This document shows, in pieces, positions 12,501 through 26,200 of a DNA stretch of 64,000 bases. The stretch's first letter is position 1, and each line of letters begins with the position of its first letter. The stretch is from Alviniconcha marisindica (taxonomy: Eukaryota > Mollusca > Gastropoda > Provannidae): positions 62,001-126,000 of the forward strand of contig JABMCL010003121.1 of assembly GCA_018857735.1 (NCBI GenBank). The letters run 5' to 3'. Made by a program: the position numbers and the translations under genes. The notes below the pieces were generated by a model that had not been told where the DNA came from, did no database searches, and was given only the letters and a program-made list of their open reading frames with translations.

Positions 12501-15500
12501 CAGATGTGCTCCGTCAGACGGGACGACCTCGACCCCTGACCTTTGACCCCAACCTTCACAAGATCCTGAACTCGGAGCTGAAACACCTGTACACTGCCCT
12601 CACGCGTGCCCGAGTCAACGTATGGATCTTTGACCAGGATGCTGACAAGCGAGCGCCCATGTTTGAGTACTTCAAGGCTCGCAAGCTGGTCAAGTTTGTC
12701 TCCATGCAAGAGGGAGGAGATGAAGAAGGTGTGTGCATCTGCAGGAAGGTTTAGCCGTAGAGGGTTTAGCTGTAGAAGTGTTCAGCTGGAGAGGTGTTCA
12801 GCTGTAGAGGTGTTTAGCTGTAGAGGTGTTTAGCTGTAGAGGTGTTTAGCTGTAGAGGTGTTTAGCTGTAGAAGGTTTATCTGTCGAGGTGTTCAGCTGT
12901 AGAGGTGTTTAGCTGGAAAGGTGTTTGGCTGTAGAGGTGTTTAACTGTAGAGGGTTTAGCTGCAGGAGGGTTTAGCTGTAATCTGTAGAGGGTTTAGCTG
13001 TAGAAGGGTTTAGCTGTAGAGGGTTTAGTTGTAGAAAGTTTAGCTGTAGAAGGTTTAGCTGTAGAGGGTTTAGCTTAACTGTAGAGGTTTTAACTGTAAG
13101 CTGTAGAGGGTTTAGCTGTAGAAGGTTTAGCTGTAGAGGGTTTAGGTGTAGAAGGTTTAGCCATTGAGGGTTTGGCTGTAGAGGGTTTAGCTGGAGAGGG
13201 GTTTAGCTGTAGAGGGTTTAGCTGTAGCTGTAGAGGGTTTAGCTGTAGAAAGTTTAGCTGTAGCTGTAGAGGGTTTAGCTTAACTGTAGAGGGTTTAGCT
13301 GTAAGTTGTAGACGTGTTTAGCTGGAGAGTGTTTAGCTGTAGAGGGTTTAGCTGTAGAAGGTTTATCTGTAGAGGTGTTTAGCTGGAGAGGTGTTTAACT
13401 GTAGAGGGTTTAGCTGCAGGAGGGTTTAGCTGTAAGCTGTAGAGGGTTTAGCTGTAGAGGGTTTAGTTGTAGAAAGTTTAGCTGTAGCGGTAGAGGGTTT
13501 AGCTTAACTGTAGAGGGTTTAGCTGTAAGCTGTAGAGGGTTTAGCTGTAGACGGGTTTGCTGTAGAAGGTTTAGCCATGGAGGGTTTGGCTGTAGAGGGT
13601 TTAGTTGGAGGTGTTTAGCTGTAGAGTTTAGCTGTAGAGGATTTAGAGGGTTTAGCTGTAGAGGGTTTAGCTGTAGAGGGTTTAGGTGTAGAGGGTTTAG
13701 CTGTAGCTGTAGAGGTTTTAGGTGTAGAGGGTTTAGTTGTAGAAAGTTTAGCTGTAGAGGGTTTAGCTTAACTGTAGAGGGGTTAGCTGTAAGCTGTAGA
13801 GGGTTTAGGTGTAGATGTTTTAGCTGTAGAGGGTTTAGCTGGAGAGGGTTTAACTGTAGAATTTTTAGCTGGAGAGGGTTTAGCTGTAGAATGTTTAGCT
13901 GGAGAGGGTGTAGCTGTTTAGGTGTGACCGGTAGAGGGTTTAGCTGTAGAGGTGCTTAGCCTTAGAGGGTTTAGCTGTAGAGGTGCTTAGGCGTAAAGTG
14001 TTTAGTTGTAGAGGTGCTTAGCTGGAGAGGATTTAGCTGTAAAGGGTTTAGCTGTAAAGGGTTTAGCCATAGAGGTTTTAGCTGTAGAGGGTTTACTGTA
14101 GAGGGTTTAGCTGTAAAGGGTTTAGCCGTAGAGGGTTTAGCTGTAGAGGGTTTAGCCATAGAGGGTTTAGCTGTAGAGGGTTTAGCCGTAGAGGGTTTAA
14201 CTGGAGAGGTGTGTAGCTGGAGAGGTGTTTAGCTGTAGAGGGTTTAGTTGTAGAGGGGTTTAGCTGTAGAGGGGTTTAGCTGTAGGGGTTTTAGCTGTAA
14301 GCTGTAGAGGGTTTAGCTGTAGAGGTGTTTAGCTGTAGAAGGTTTAGCTGGAGAAGGTTTAGCTGAAGGTTTAGCTGTAGAGGGTTTAGCTGAAGGTTTA
14401 GCTGTAGAGGTGTTTAGCTGTAGAGATGTTTAGCTGTATTGGGCTTTGCTGGATAGCCAGAGAGGGTTTAGCTGGAGAGGTGTGAGCAGTAGTCACCAGG
14501 CACAGTTCTAGTCCATGCTCACAGCCATGTATCATGAGGCAGCACTGAGGAAAGTGCCATCTGTTGGTTTCCAAAGAGTTGTTTTGTCTCACAAGTCACA
14601 ATTCTTGACATTCAGAGGTGGTATGCATTTCATCGTTACCAGTGCGCATCTTTGTGTTCAGCTCTGTATGTACGAGTGGTCTTGCTACTTGATAATACAT
14701 ACACTGAATCTTTTGCAGCTGTACAGTTTAATGTGTTGGAAGCAGTTGGCTACACCAAATTTTGTTTTATGCTTTGCTTCATACTGAGATGGCTTTGGCA
14801 ACAGTAAATTGTATTGAATATGCATTCAAGTCCAAGTAACCTAATAAACAGGTGACATATTTTTGATTAAGGAATAAAAGGGCGAGGAGGTAAAATGTCA
14901 AAGTTGCCAAAAAGCCCTAGTGCAAGAAAATTGCCACATACTCTTTTCTGGTTCATAACATTGCCGTTTGCGGCCATATAAGATCATGTCTCGTGATATG
15001 GAATGATATGCTGTTTTCCAAGATGTATTTCACTCTTCAGTACAACACCTGAATTTAATTTTTTTTAATTAAAATGAAATAAAAATTGAAACAACAAAGA
15101 AAAGAAAAAGAAAAGAAAAAGTGAAGTTACATTCAGTATGAGACTCGTCCAAGGCAGGACAGTGTTTTGGGATTTTTATTGATCACTTTCACAGAGCTTT
15201 CACAGAACTAATCACTGATGTGTATCAGACTAATCAGTATAATAATAACAATAAATTTTATTTATAATGCGCCTGTCCTAGTTCTACAAAAATGAGCTCC
15301 AAGCATCATACAGCTTCACATATCAGGCTCAAAACATAGCTAAGAAATACATGCAATAAAAAAAAGGATCTAGGTAATACAGTTGCATCTGACAAGACAA
15401 AGATTATGAGCAACTGCTTTTCAAATTTTGTTTTAAATAAAAATCACATTACTGTAATAATTAAATAAAAAACAAGCGCATTTTACAAACTAATAAACAA

Positions 15501-17205
15501 ATAGGGAATACGACAATAGTAAAGAACAACTGACAATCCATAAAACAACATACACAGACCAACTTAGTTAATTTTGATTCAGTATGGAGCATCTGTGACT
15601 ATTGCTGATTCATGAATTTCAGTCATTGAATATGACACACAAACAACAAGCAGATAAACATGACACTCAACGGTTAGAGATGAGAATGCGTGGACGATGA
15701 GGCTGGAATAAAATGGAGGAATGTTTGGGAGTGAATGGGAGGCAGCTGTTTGTGCGAGTGGATTGTCACTTGGGAGAGTGAGAACATGTGTTATTGGTGC
15801 AATGTTTTATTGTATATTGAGTTTTGTGGCAGACCCTGTAATTTCTGCAGTGGACTAATATAGTTGTATTTTGTGATAACATGATTACAGAATAAAAGCA
15901 TTTGTTAGACTTGAGATGTGTGCATGCACATGCATGTGTACATGTACACAGCCATGCCACATGCTCTCTCTCTCTCTCAGTCTCTCTCTGTTTCTGTCTC
16001 TGTCTGTCTGTCTGTCTCTCTCACACTCTCTCATGTGTGTGTGTGCGTGCATGCATGTGTGCATATGTTATCTTATGTTGTTATTAAATTGTTTTAGCTA
16101 TAATTATAATTTGTTTAAACACTTTTTTTGTTTTAGTTTTTCTGAACATTTTGTTCATTCACTTGTTACAGTGATCGTATATTTCAAAGCAAATGTTCTT
16201 TTAAGCACAATAAAGTATTATCTTAGGTAAGTCCATGGAGTAAACAAAACTTGCTGTGACTTTCGCTTCCTGACCACTGTCTAGGCCTGGCGCAGTCTAT
16301 GTTTGCGGAGAAGTCCAGCCCGGAGGAGTGGGAGAAGCGTGGGGACGAAATCATGCAGCGCTTGCTCTATGACGTCGCTGCCAAGTGCTACGCCATGGCC
16401 GGCGCCACACACAAACAGAACATCGCCATCGCCCACCAGAGGGCGCTGAAGGCCTCCCACCTTCGCGCTCAGCCCCGGCAGATGCGAGAAGCGTTCCTGA
16501 AGGCGGCCATCTTGTTCTTGGAGTGCCACAAGGAGCTAGTGCCGAGCTCGTCGACGTTGGCGCTGCGCTTCAACCTAGTGACCAAGGCCGGCAGGTGTCT
16601 GCAGAACGCCAGGGAGAACCACCTGGCCGCCATGATCTTTGAGAAAAATGGACAGGTAATGTCGTCAGGCAGATTTTTCACATGTTTCTGCTTGGTCCAG
16701 ACCTGTTTAGTCTACACAATTGGCGTAAAAAACTACTCATTTGAGGCCCAAACTACACATCTGCGTTTGCATTACACAAACTATGCAAATGGCTTTGTTT
16801 TGGCTAATATTTCTAATAATAATTATTATTATAGTAATAATAATGATATTTTTTAATTTGAGAGTTTTTATGTTTTGGTTTGACAGAAAGCATTATTCCA
16901 GGTAATTTTGGGTTTGCTATTACAAAGTATTAGTATGCAAATTGAGAGAAAGGGGGCGTATGTCTAAGTGTGTATGTGCGTGTCTTTCATGACTTAGACT
17001 TATTGAGATATGTTGTTCATTGTGCGATCGGACGACAGCTTTAATTTCCCGCTGGGATGAATAAAGTATATTGTTATTGTCAGGCGATTTTTTTTTTTTT
17101 TTTTTTTTAAATGCCACAATAACACTTATTGTATATTTTTGAACTCAAAGAACAGTTATTGAAATACAAACATTGAATATTAAACAACCTAGTAATTTAG
17201 GTAAC

Positions 17206-17238
<33 letters not shown>

Positions 17239-20200
17239 CAGTCGTTGGGAGAGGGAGGGAGAGAGAGAGAGTCGTACATTACTTTAAACACAGAAGATCA
17301 GCAAGTGATAACGGTTGTGTCTCATGCCTTTCCTCTTGGTCTGAAGCAGCAGTGCAATATTTCTCTATGACTGCCCTTTGCTTTAATGAGTGGATGAAAA
17401 TGTTAACGTTTGGTTTTCCCTTTTGCAATTTTGATTTGAAAATATGGAATTTTGCCGTCAAAATAATTAGATCAAACTATCTGTCAGTTTGTACATTTTG
17501 GTCAAGGTCAAACAGAATCAGAGGCATATTCAGTTCCACTTGTATGTCCCTACCGATCAGCGCACTGACATCAGACCAGAAAGACTGGACAGCTGGACAC
17601 TCCCAAAACAAGTGAAGTAATGTTTCTTCTTCATGGCTGCAAAAATCACACATTGGAGTTTCTGTTAAGTGTCTCAAGTACAAATAACGTCCGTTGGTAA
17701 AAGTCTGTGCAAAATCCTGAACTGAAACCATCTTGAGTTGCGTATCTTTTGTTGTTAGAATCAGTTTACAGAAATAACTGACCACCGTTTTGAGTGAATC
17801 CAGAGGAAGAGCACTATTCTCACTCACAAATTTGTTTTGTTTTTTGGTACGTCATTACTGACAGAACCAATCCGTGATAATTGAGAAAATCCAATCCCAC
17901 GTTTGGAAACCTTTCATAAAAATCAGCAAAAGACAAGATATTTCCCTCTTCATCCATTAAATGTTTTACCATTGTCAAAAGTTTTCAGACAAGCGTCTAT
18001 CATGAAATGTTTTTTTGCTTCACAATATGAGAATTATAGTGTATATGCTCTGATAAAAACTCTGTAAAACATTTTGGTTGACATTTGGCACAAAATCTTT
18101 TATAATGCATTAACACTTGAGCCCCAAAAGGGTTCTGAATTTGCCGATGTACAATATTGGCATATTCCCCTCTGAATCCTCGGATATTTGCAAAAGCTGG
18201 ACAAACAGCAAACAAAACATTCTTTATTAGACAGTTGTCAGGCTGGAAAATTTGTCGCAACCAATTTATTTTCATGGCTGACAAATACTCATGTATATTT
18301 ACCATTTTTAGACCACCTTGCTCAAAAGCTTGACAAAGCGTCTTTCATTTTATTTTATCTTTCTTGCCATTCCATAAAAATCAAACAACATTTTTTCAGC
18401 TCCTGGATAAAGCCTTCTGTGGATGGGAATGTTCATCTTAAATATGTTATCTTTGAGACAACCAGGATTTGATGACTGCATTTTCCCTAAGGGAGTAAGG
18501 TGTCGCTTTGACCAAGCATTCAATAGTTTCTGAATCTCAAGTAGTTTACCTTCATAATTAATAGAAGGGACAATTTCTGTATTTGTAGAGAAGTGAACGC
18601 CAAGGATTTTGAACGTGGCAGGATTCCACTTGAACTCCAAATGTGGTAAAAATCTAATCCTCGAATTTTTTCTGAGCCAATCCAAACTGCACTTGTTTTA
18701 TCAAAATTTATCTTTAAGCCTGACATTGACGCAAATCTCACAAGCACATTTACACTCTCCCTGAAGGACTCCTCTTTACCATCGAGATAAAATGTTGTAT
18801 CGTCTGCAAACTGAGACAGGAGGACTGATATATCCTTCACAAGTATTCCTTTGATTCGTGGGTTTTGCTGAATCATTAAAGACATAATTTCGCAAATCAA
18901 TATAAATAAGGTATAGCGGATCTCCTTGTCGCACACCTCTTTCAATTTGAAACCAACTTGTATACTGGTGTTTACAGTTACACTGGCTTTAATATTGGTT
19001 AAAATATCTGAACCCATCGTTTTATATAAAGACCAAATTGAACCTACCAAGAGACTTCTTAATGAAGGACCATGCAACACTATCAAATGCTTTTTCAAAG
19101 TCAACTGCCAGGAGAAGACCCGGCTTTTTGTAGAAGTTTGTATAGGCAAGAACATCATATAGTAGTCTTAAGTTTTTCCCTATATATCTGCCCTTCATGA
19201 AGCCCTTTTGATCATTGTGGATTATCTTTAGGAGTACTGTTTTAATTCGAGCTGCAATACACGATGATGCTATTTTATAGGACGTATTTAACAGTGTTAT
19301 AGGTCTCCAGTTTCTGAGAAACTGCTTAGGTTTATCTTCCTTTGGAAAAATGTTATTATTCCCTCTTTTTGTGTGACTGACATTTCCCCTAATCTAAAAC
19401 CATAGTTAATAGATCTGACCAAAAAGTGTCTTATGTCCTTCCAGAAAAACTTAGAGAACTCTGTTGTGAAGCCATCAGAGCCAGGGCTTTTCTGATTATT
19501 CATGCACTTCAACACAGCCAAAGCCTCTTCTTCAGAAATAAGTCCTTCTATACTCTCTTTTTCCTCTGAGGACAGAGTTGGTGCTTCAACCATTGTATGC
19601 AAGTCGACATCTACAAACCCTTTTCTCTTGATTCATAAATTTTTCAAAAAAATTTTTTGTCTCCTTCACAATTTCATCCTGGTAAAGACACTTTGCCATC
19701 TTCTTTTTCAATAAACGATAAATGTTTCTGCAGTTTCTTTTTTCCAAGTGGCAAAAATATTTTAAAGGGCCTTTCACCCTCCTGTATCCATTTTATTTTT
19801 GATCTTACAATCATACCTTCAATTTTTTGCTGTCTCAGGAGTCTTAGCTCCTCCTTTGCTTCCAAGAGTACAAGGTCGTTTTCATTTATGGTATGGTGGT
19901 CTTTCAGTTTTTTATTTCTGACCTGAGCTCATTCTCCTTTTGCCTTGCTTGCTTCTTTTTGTATGCTGCATATGAAATAGTTTTTCCTCTTATCTCTAGT
20001 AGTATATTTCAAAAAACAACTGATCTTTAATCTGATAGCCTGCATGATGGATGTCTCTAGTGGAAGACTTTTCCCCCTTCTTGTGGAAAAGAGTACTGTT
20101 GTTTCTTTTTTTTAAATTTGTGTCCTTTACAAATTTTTAAATTTTTTATCCTGTAGTAAGGAGTTATTAAACTTCCACAATGGTTTTCCTCTCTTAATGT

Positions 20201-23200
20201 CATTTACTTTCAGTTCAAGTGACGCTAGTGCATGATCAGAAGAGTATCCAGGTGAAATATTGGCCTTTTTTGCTTGAACATTTAACTCTTGGGAAAGGAG
20301 AAAATAATCGACCCTTTGAAAAAGTTTTAAAGCGTCTCCACGTTTTTTTTTTCTTCTCCGGGTAAATTCCCTCCAAGAATCAATCAAGTCATACTTTAAC
20401 ATTAAGTCATAAACTTTCTTTCTGGCCTAGGTCTGTTTACTGCTCTGTAACGTGAGGAGTCTAAAGCAGGATTAAGAACAACATTCCAGTCCTCTCCGAT
20501 TAAAACGTAATTATTTGCTATTTTGTCAATATCTTTTTCAAATTTTTCAAAATATTCTGGATGGTCTCCACTGGACGGTGCATATAGGTTCACCAATGTC
20601 ATCCGTTTTCCCAGCATTTCAGTATCAAGAATAATGTATTTGCCTTCATCATCTCTAATAACTGTATGCCTGAAATCAAAATTATTTTTGAACAAAACAG
20701 CAACACCATTTGAATTTGTGTTATTCCCATTCAAAATACAATCATAACCCCACATGGCCCGTACCATATTTTCTGCCTTGGTCTTAAGGTGAGTTTCCTG
20801 TAAAAAGTAAATGCTAGCATTTTCAGTTCTAAGGTAGTCAAATACATCTTTCCTCTTTTTGTAATTTCCAAGGCCGTTAACGGTATAGGTACACAATTTT
20901 ATACAGTTGTTGTCACACATGTATATAGCAAAAACAACAACAAATTAACAATTTTCTCAGTAATACATCACCATATGGCACATGAACGCCACAGTATAAG
21001 TCATCTTGGCAGTCTACATACATAACATACATAACAATGAATATCTATTTAAAAAAAATAACCATCCCATGAAGTAAAGTATCGAAGACATCAAGACTGC
21101 TGCCGCTTGCACAGAACCCCACAACCTTCTGACCGACCTGGATACATTTCCTCCAAGTGAACACACGAGCATCTGGACAAAGCAATGCATGACTCTGAAA
21201 GAGCAGTGAAAGGGGAGACCAAAAGAAAAGAGAAAGGAACGTGTTTCAACCAACATTCAACCAATCCACACACAACACAGACCCAACTAGGCAACCCCAC
21301 AAACATACAGATAAACGGAATACACATCATGACTATTCTTTGGCAGTACCACTTTTCGGTCAATGCGAGTGACCAGACTTTTTTCAAAAACGTATCTTAC
21401 TTCACTCAAAACTACCCAGAACTTAATCATCTTTAGAGTTATGTCGAGTGTTCATAATTATTATTTTTTTAAATAAATAAAAAATCTGAAGATCTGTCAC
21501 CAGCCAAGCTCTATTTTCATTTTCAGCTGTTCAGTCACCATTTATTCCTATTTCAACAGCATCTGTTTCGTCCCCAGAGCTTTCTGGAGTTTCATTCTGA
21601 CCACCATGGGACGGGGGGAGGGAGGGGGGCGGGCAGTTGGAACAGCTAGGGCCATGGTGACGGTAGGGCCTGCGGGAGCCACCACGGACAGAACCTCAGC
21701 CTCGGCAACATTGACCTCTCCGATGCGGTTGGGTGACCTCATCTCGGGTGCCGCTGGTGTGGAGGTGGCATCACCACCTGCAATGACATCACCTGGCATT
21801 GGTAGAGCATCAAGATTCTGTAGGGAACCGATCTGTACAATTTTGGAATTCTTTGTTTTCACAAATACTTTGCAGTTTGCGGTCCACACTTTATCACGTG
21901 CGGGTTGTCTTTCGCTTTCGCCAACAACTGATAGTTTTTCTTTGTGAGATCTTCAACAATGAAAACGCCACACTTCTTCTCCATGAGTTCTTTTGCGGTT
22001 GCGGAACATTTAATTTTTTACTTTTCGCGACATGAACCGAACAATAAGGCTCACGCGCCTTTTGATTTTTTTTCCCTACCCTGTGAGCAATTTCAATGTC
22101 CTCAGACTTCACGTGCCTCAACTCAAGTTTGTCACGGAAATAGCTAAAATTTTTAAACCCCACCGTTTTTGCTGTTTTCCCATTTCTCTGTCTCCTCAAT
22201 GTTAAAGAAACGTAGGTTTGTTAGTCTTGTATACTGTTCAACAGCATCATTTCGTTGATCAGCTAAGGCTGCTTGATACTGGACTTCTTTCAGTTTTCTG
22301 TTGGCCTCCTCCTCTACCTTCCTCAGTCGCTCTATCTCTTTTCTCATGCATGCATTTTCATTGTCCAGTTCAAACACAGTGCCAGTCAGTTCATTCACTG
22401 CAGAATTCAAACTATCAAGCTTACTGTTCATTTTGCACAACGCTGACATGAGATCGGCATTGGAGGGTGAAAACGTTTTATCGCATTGTTCGCTTACCTT
22501 GTCGCTTTCCGATAAACCCAAACTGCTCGCTTCCCCTTCCTGCTTGTCCACTTCATCGGCAAGCACAAACTCCTGTCCAGTAACAGAAACGTCCAATAGA
22601 ATGGACGGACTCACCTCCGTGTTCACACCTCCCTTTTGCTTAGATTTTTTCTTCGCATTAGACATGCTGGCTGTTTCATCGCGATTTCCACGTGAGAACT
22701 GTCCTGGCTGGACACGGACTGGTTGCACTGGGCACGTTTTAAAACTGCGGCGGTTCTCCCCTCTGTCCGAATCGTACTCCATAGCCGGTTGACAATGTCG
22801 ACATTTTTGACGAGTGGCGCAATGTTTTCCTCAAATTTACATCTGGTCACAGCGCTGGGATGAAGGAGAGCGTCTGACGCTACATTCCGATCGCTTTTTT
22901 GCCAACTTAAGCTGATTAACAGCAAAAATTAGCAAAGACGAGCAGAGCAGTCTGAAAACGTGTCCACCCCTCGTTGTGAGCAGTTGTCAAGTCCCCAGGC
23001 GGATTTTTCACATGTTTCTACTTGGTCAGTGTTACTGTGTGTCCTGGGCGAAAGCAGATCCAAATTTTAGTGAAGTCGAGAGTATTTAGTAAACAGGGCC
23101 ATCTCCTCAGAAGATTAAATGTAAGGTTTCAGGAGGGAAAAAATTCCAGGACTCACAGCAGAACAGAGAAGGGGGAGTGGGGGGGGGGGGGGAAGGGGGG

Positions 23201-26200
23201 GGGAGGGGGAAGAGGGGGGCCGGGGAGGGAAGGGGGAGGGGGGGGGAACCTGGGGGAGGAAGGGAAGGGAGGGGAACGGGGAAGGGGGGGAAGAGGAAGG
23301 GGAATGGGGGGGGGGAGGGAGAGGGAGGGGGAACCTGGGGGGTGGGGGGGAGGGGAAAGGGGGGGGGGGGAGGGGGGGAAGGGGGGGGGGGGAGGGGGAG
23401 GAGGGGGAACCTGGGGGGGGAAAGGGAGGGGGAACCTGGGGGTGGGGAGGAGGGGGAACCTGGGGGTGGGGAGGGAGAGGAGGGGGAACCTGGGGGTGGG
23501 GAGGGGGAACCTGGGGGGGGGAGGGAGAGGAGGGGGAACCTGGGGGGAGGGGAACCTGGGGTGGGGGGGAGGGGGAACCGGGGTGGGGGAACCTGGGGGA
23601 GGGGAGGGAGGGAGGGGGAACCTGGGGGTGGGGAGGGGGAGGGAGGGATGAACCTGGGGGTGGGTAGGGGGAAGGAGGGGGAACCTGGGGGTGGGGAGGG
23701 AGGGGGAACCTGGGGGTGGGGAGGGAGAGGGAGGGGGGACAAGTAGTGAAATTAGTTGTGATTTTGGAAAAATCTCAAACAAGAATGACTGCTAGCATTC
23801 TAAAACCAGATCCATGAACATGAATCTTTTATGTGTTTGGATCTTGTGATGTGGGAAATTGAGTGATGCATCGTTGTATGGTGTACACAGAACATGCTCC
23901 AAGACGACAGCAGTTTTTATATGGGACCAGCCACGTAACGACTAATCAGCGTTGTAACCTCTTCAGTGGATCTTTTAAAAATACATTGTGTAAAGCTACG
24001 GTCACTCATTCAAAGTTGCATATGACTAGAGCGCAGCAGGTCTGCTCGGAATCAGAAAGTAGCGCAATAATTTCCACTGTGAAACACTTAGGGCTCAACT
24101 CAAGATGAGGTGCGTGACAAGACTTCATATAATATTTAAATTAATCAGAGCAAACAAATGAATGATCCGTAACAACTGAATGTTACTCTGTGAAGGGTTT
24201 AAAGGGGCGTACTCCTCCGCACTGTGTACATCACTGATCAGTCTTTAAGTGGAATTAGCAGACAAGGAGCCATTAACAACCATAACAGCCATGTTCTTGC
24301 TAAACATTATGAGCTTCTTCCATCTGGTAGACGATTTCGCATACCTAAATCAACTACAAAGTTTTGTTCTGCAGTCAATAGCATTTCTGAACAGATGAAT
24401 ATGTTCAAACATCAGAGCAGTGAGCATGTGTGTGTGTGTAAATTACGTAAATTACTAGTTTGTTTATTATGTAACTTTTGTATTTTCAATATATACTCTT
24501 TGAGTTTTAAAATATACAATATGTGATATTGTGTACTGTGATGTGGTTAATGTTCAGCCACGTTAGTAATCTTGAATCTTAACACACCATGCCGTGGTCA
24601 TCTCCCGCAGCATGAAAAGGCTGGTCAGCTTTACCTGCAAGCGCGGAAGTGGCTGGCTGCCAGCCAGTGTTTCGAGCAGGTGGACAACTTTGGGCGTGCC
24701 CTCAAAGTCCTGGACGAGCAGGAGATGTACGATCAGGCCATGGACTGCCTTCAGCGCTACAAGATCCGCAAACAGGTGAGACTTTATCATTGGCAGGAGC
24801 TGCCACAAGTATATTTTTTGTCTCGACAAAAGTTTTGTCACAACAAACATGTTTAAAATACATCTTTTGTCAGGACAAATATATGCTTGCAGTGACAAAA
24901 CTTTTGTCATGACAAATTTATGTTTAAGTTTTGTCGTGACAAAAATATTTTGTTGCAACAAACCCATGTTTGTCGCAACAAAAGTTTTGTCGCGACAAGC
25001 ATACTTTTGTCATGACAAAAGACATGTTCTGTTGCGACAAACACATGTTTGTCCTGAGGCGACCCTATCCTGTGGACAGGACATTAAAGTCCAAGCGGTA
25101 AGTAGCGCCATGCCAGAATGACCGTTATGATTCTGTTTTTTCCATGCTCCCTGCAGGAGTTTGAGAGGAAGGGCCTGCCGGTGCCCAAGGCGCTGATCGA
25201 CAACAAGCCGGAGGCGACCTTCACCGTCGCCAGCCTCAGCTACAAGGCGGCCAGGTTCTACCACCGCTACGGCGAAACCAAGAAGATGCTGGCAGCCATA
25301 GAGCGCCTGCCGGACAAGGAGGACCAGATCAAGTTTCTGCAGAAACACGGCTACCTCCAGGACGCTGCCCAGCTGATGTGCAGTGACGGTGAGGAGTTGA
25401 GTTGTTCAGCTTCAAGGGGACCACGAATAAAGATGCTGTTCTGCTGGCTTTGTTTGGTTCTTGTGTCTGTTGTATCTATGGGTTGTGGGTTTTTTCTTTT
25501 CTTTTTTTCTTTTGTACTTCATCAGCAGCAGCTACAAGAGCAGAGCTGCCGATTCCTATCTGTGTGTGTAGTATACTCATGTGTCCAAACAATGGTGTGG
25601 CTGCCAGTGTTTAGGATTTTTAACGTGCGCACAGACATTGAGGCATGCGATTGCACATGTGGGCTGTACAGACACCCTGAGAGAGTCTACACTGGAAGTT
25701 GACTCTGGGAGAAAAATCCCTTGCAGCACTGGGGACTTGAAACCATGTCAGTATTGCCCCAGGATTTTCAGTCGGACACTCTGCCAGCAGAGCTATATCT
25801 GCCCCAAGAAGTTTTATGAAGAAGTTTATGCCTCAGACATATTTTTTTTGCTTCATATTTGAGCTCCTCAGAGCTCAGTCAGGCTGGTTCACGCTTCACC
25901 ACTGAAGGGTTGAACGAAACTGGAGAGCAGAAATGGGCATTAAAACAGAAAATGTGCCACTGTTTCCCTTTGCTGGCTTTCTCTGCTAGTACCATCGATA
26001 TTTATGCGCTGGGAGTACTTTTTGGGTCTTGAATTGGGGCCCCTCGGTGCTCAGCCATGTGGGTTCGCACTGTGTGTGTTTTGTTAATGAATGGTGTGTA
26101 TGCATGAAAGGGTTTAGTATTAAATAGTAGCATTTGGCACAGTTGCTTATTTTGGGTAACAGTTGTACTTTTGCATGGGTGTCATTTTGATGATAATGAA

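Larger units (their letters stand above)
17088..22990 (-). mobile_element. Degenerate L1/Tx1-like non-LTR retrotransposon, antisense to the gene
   Basis: The 5' end is near 22990. ORF1 remains lie at about 22782-21548, an apurinic-like endonuclease at about 20920-20127, reverse transcriptase at about 19900-18000, and a C-terminal Cys/His element at 17600-17500. A T-run at 17088-17109 on the plus strand is the element's 3' poly(A). Multiple frame breaks make it dead. The two-ORF layout with coiled-coil ORF1 and poly(A) tail is typical of the L1/Tx1 superfamily. Short flanking similarity (tcaggcga / ccaggcgga) may be a target-site duplication. Confidence 0.88.

Noticed and set aside
12556..12738. 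Minus-strand open frames overlapping exons such as exon 11
   Set aside because: Shadows of GC-rich plus-strand coding exons.
20402..20920. Host endonuclease/exonuclease gene on the minus strand
   Set aside because: It is followed in order by LINE reverse transcriptase and C-terminal remains, so it is the endonuclease domain of a dead LINE.
23022..23782. Gly-rich and Pro-rich open frames on both strands
   Set aside because: Produced by the G-rich array, not a collagen or proline-rich gene.
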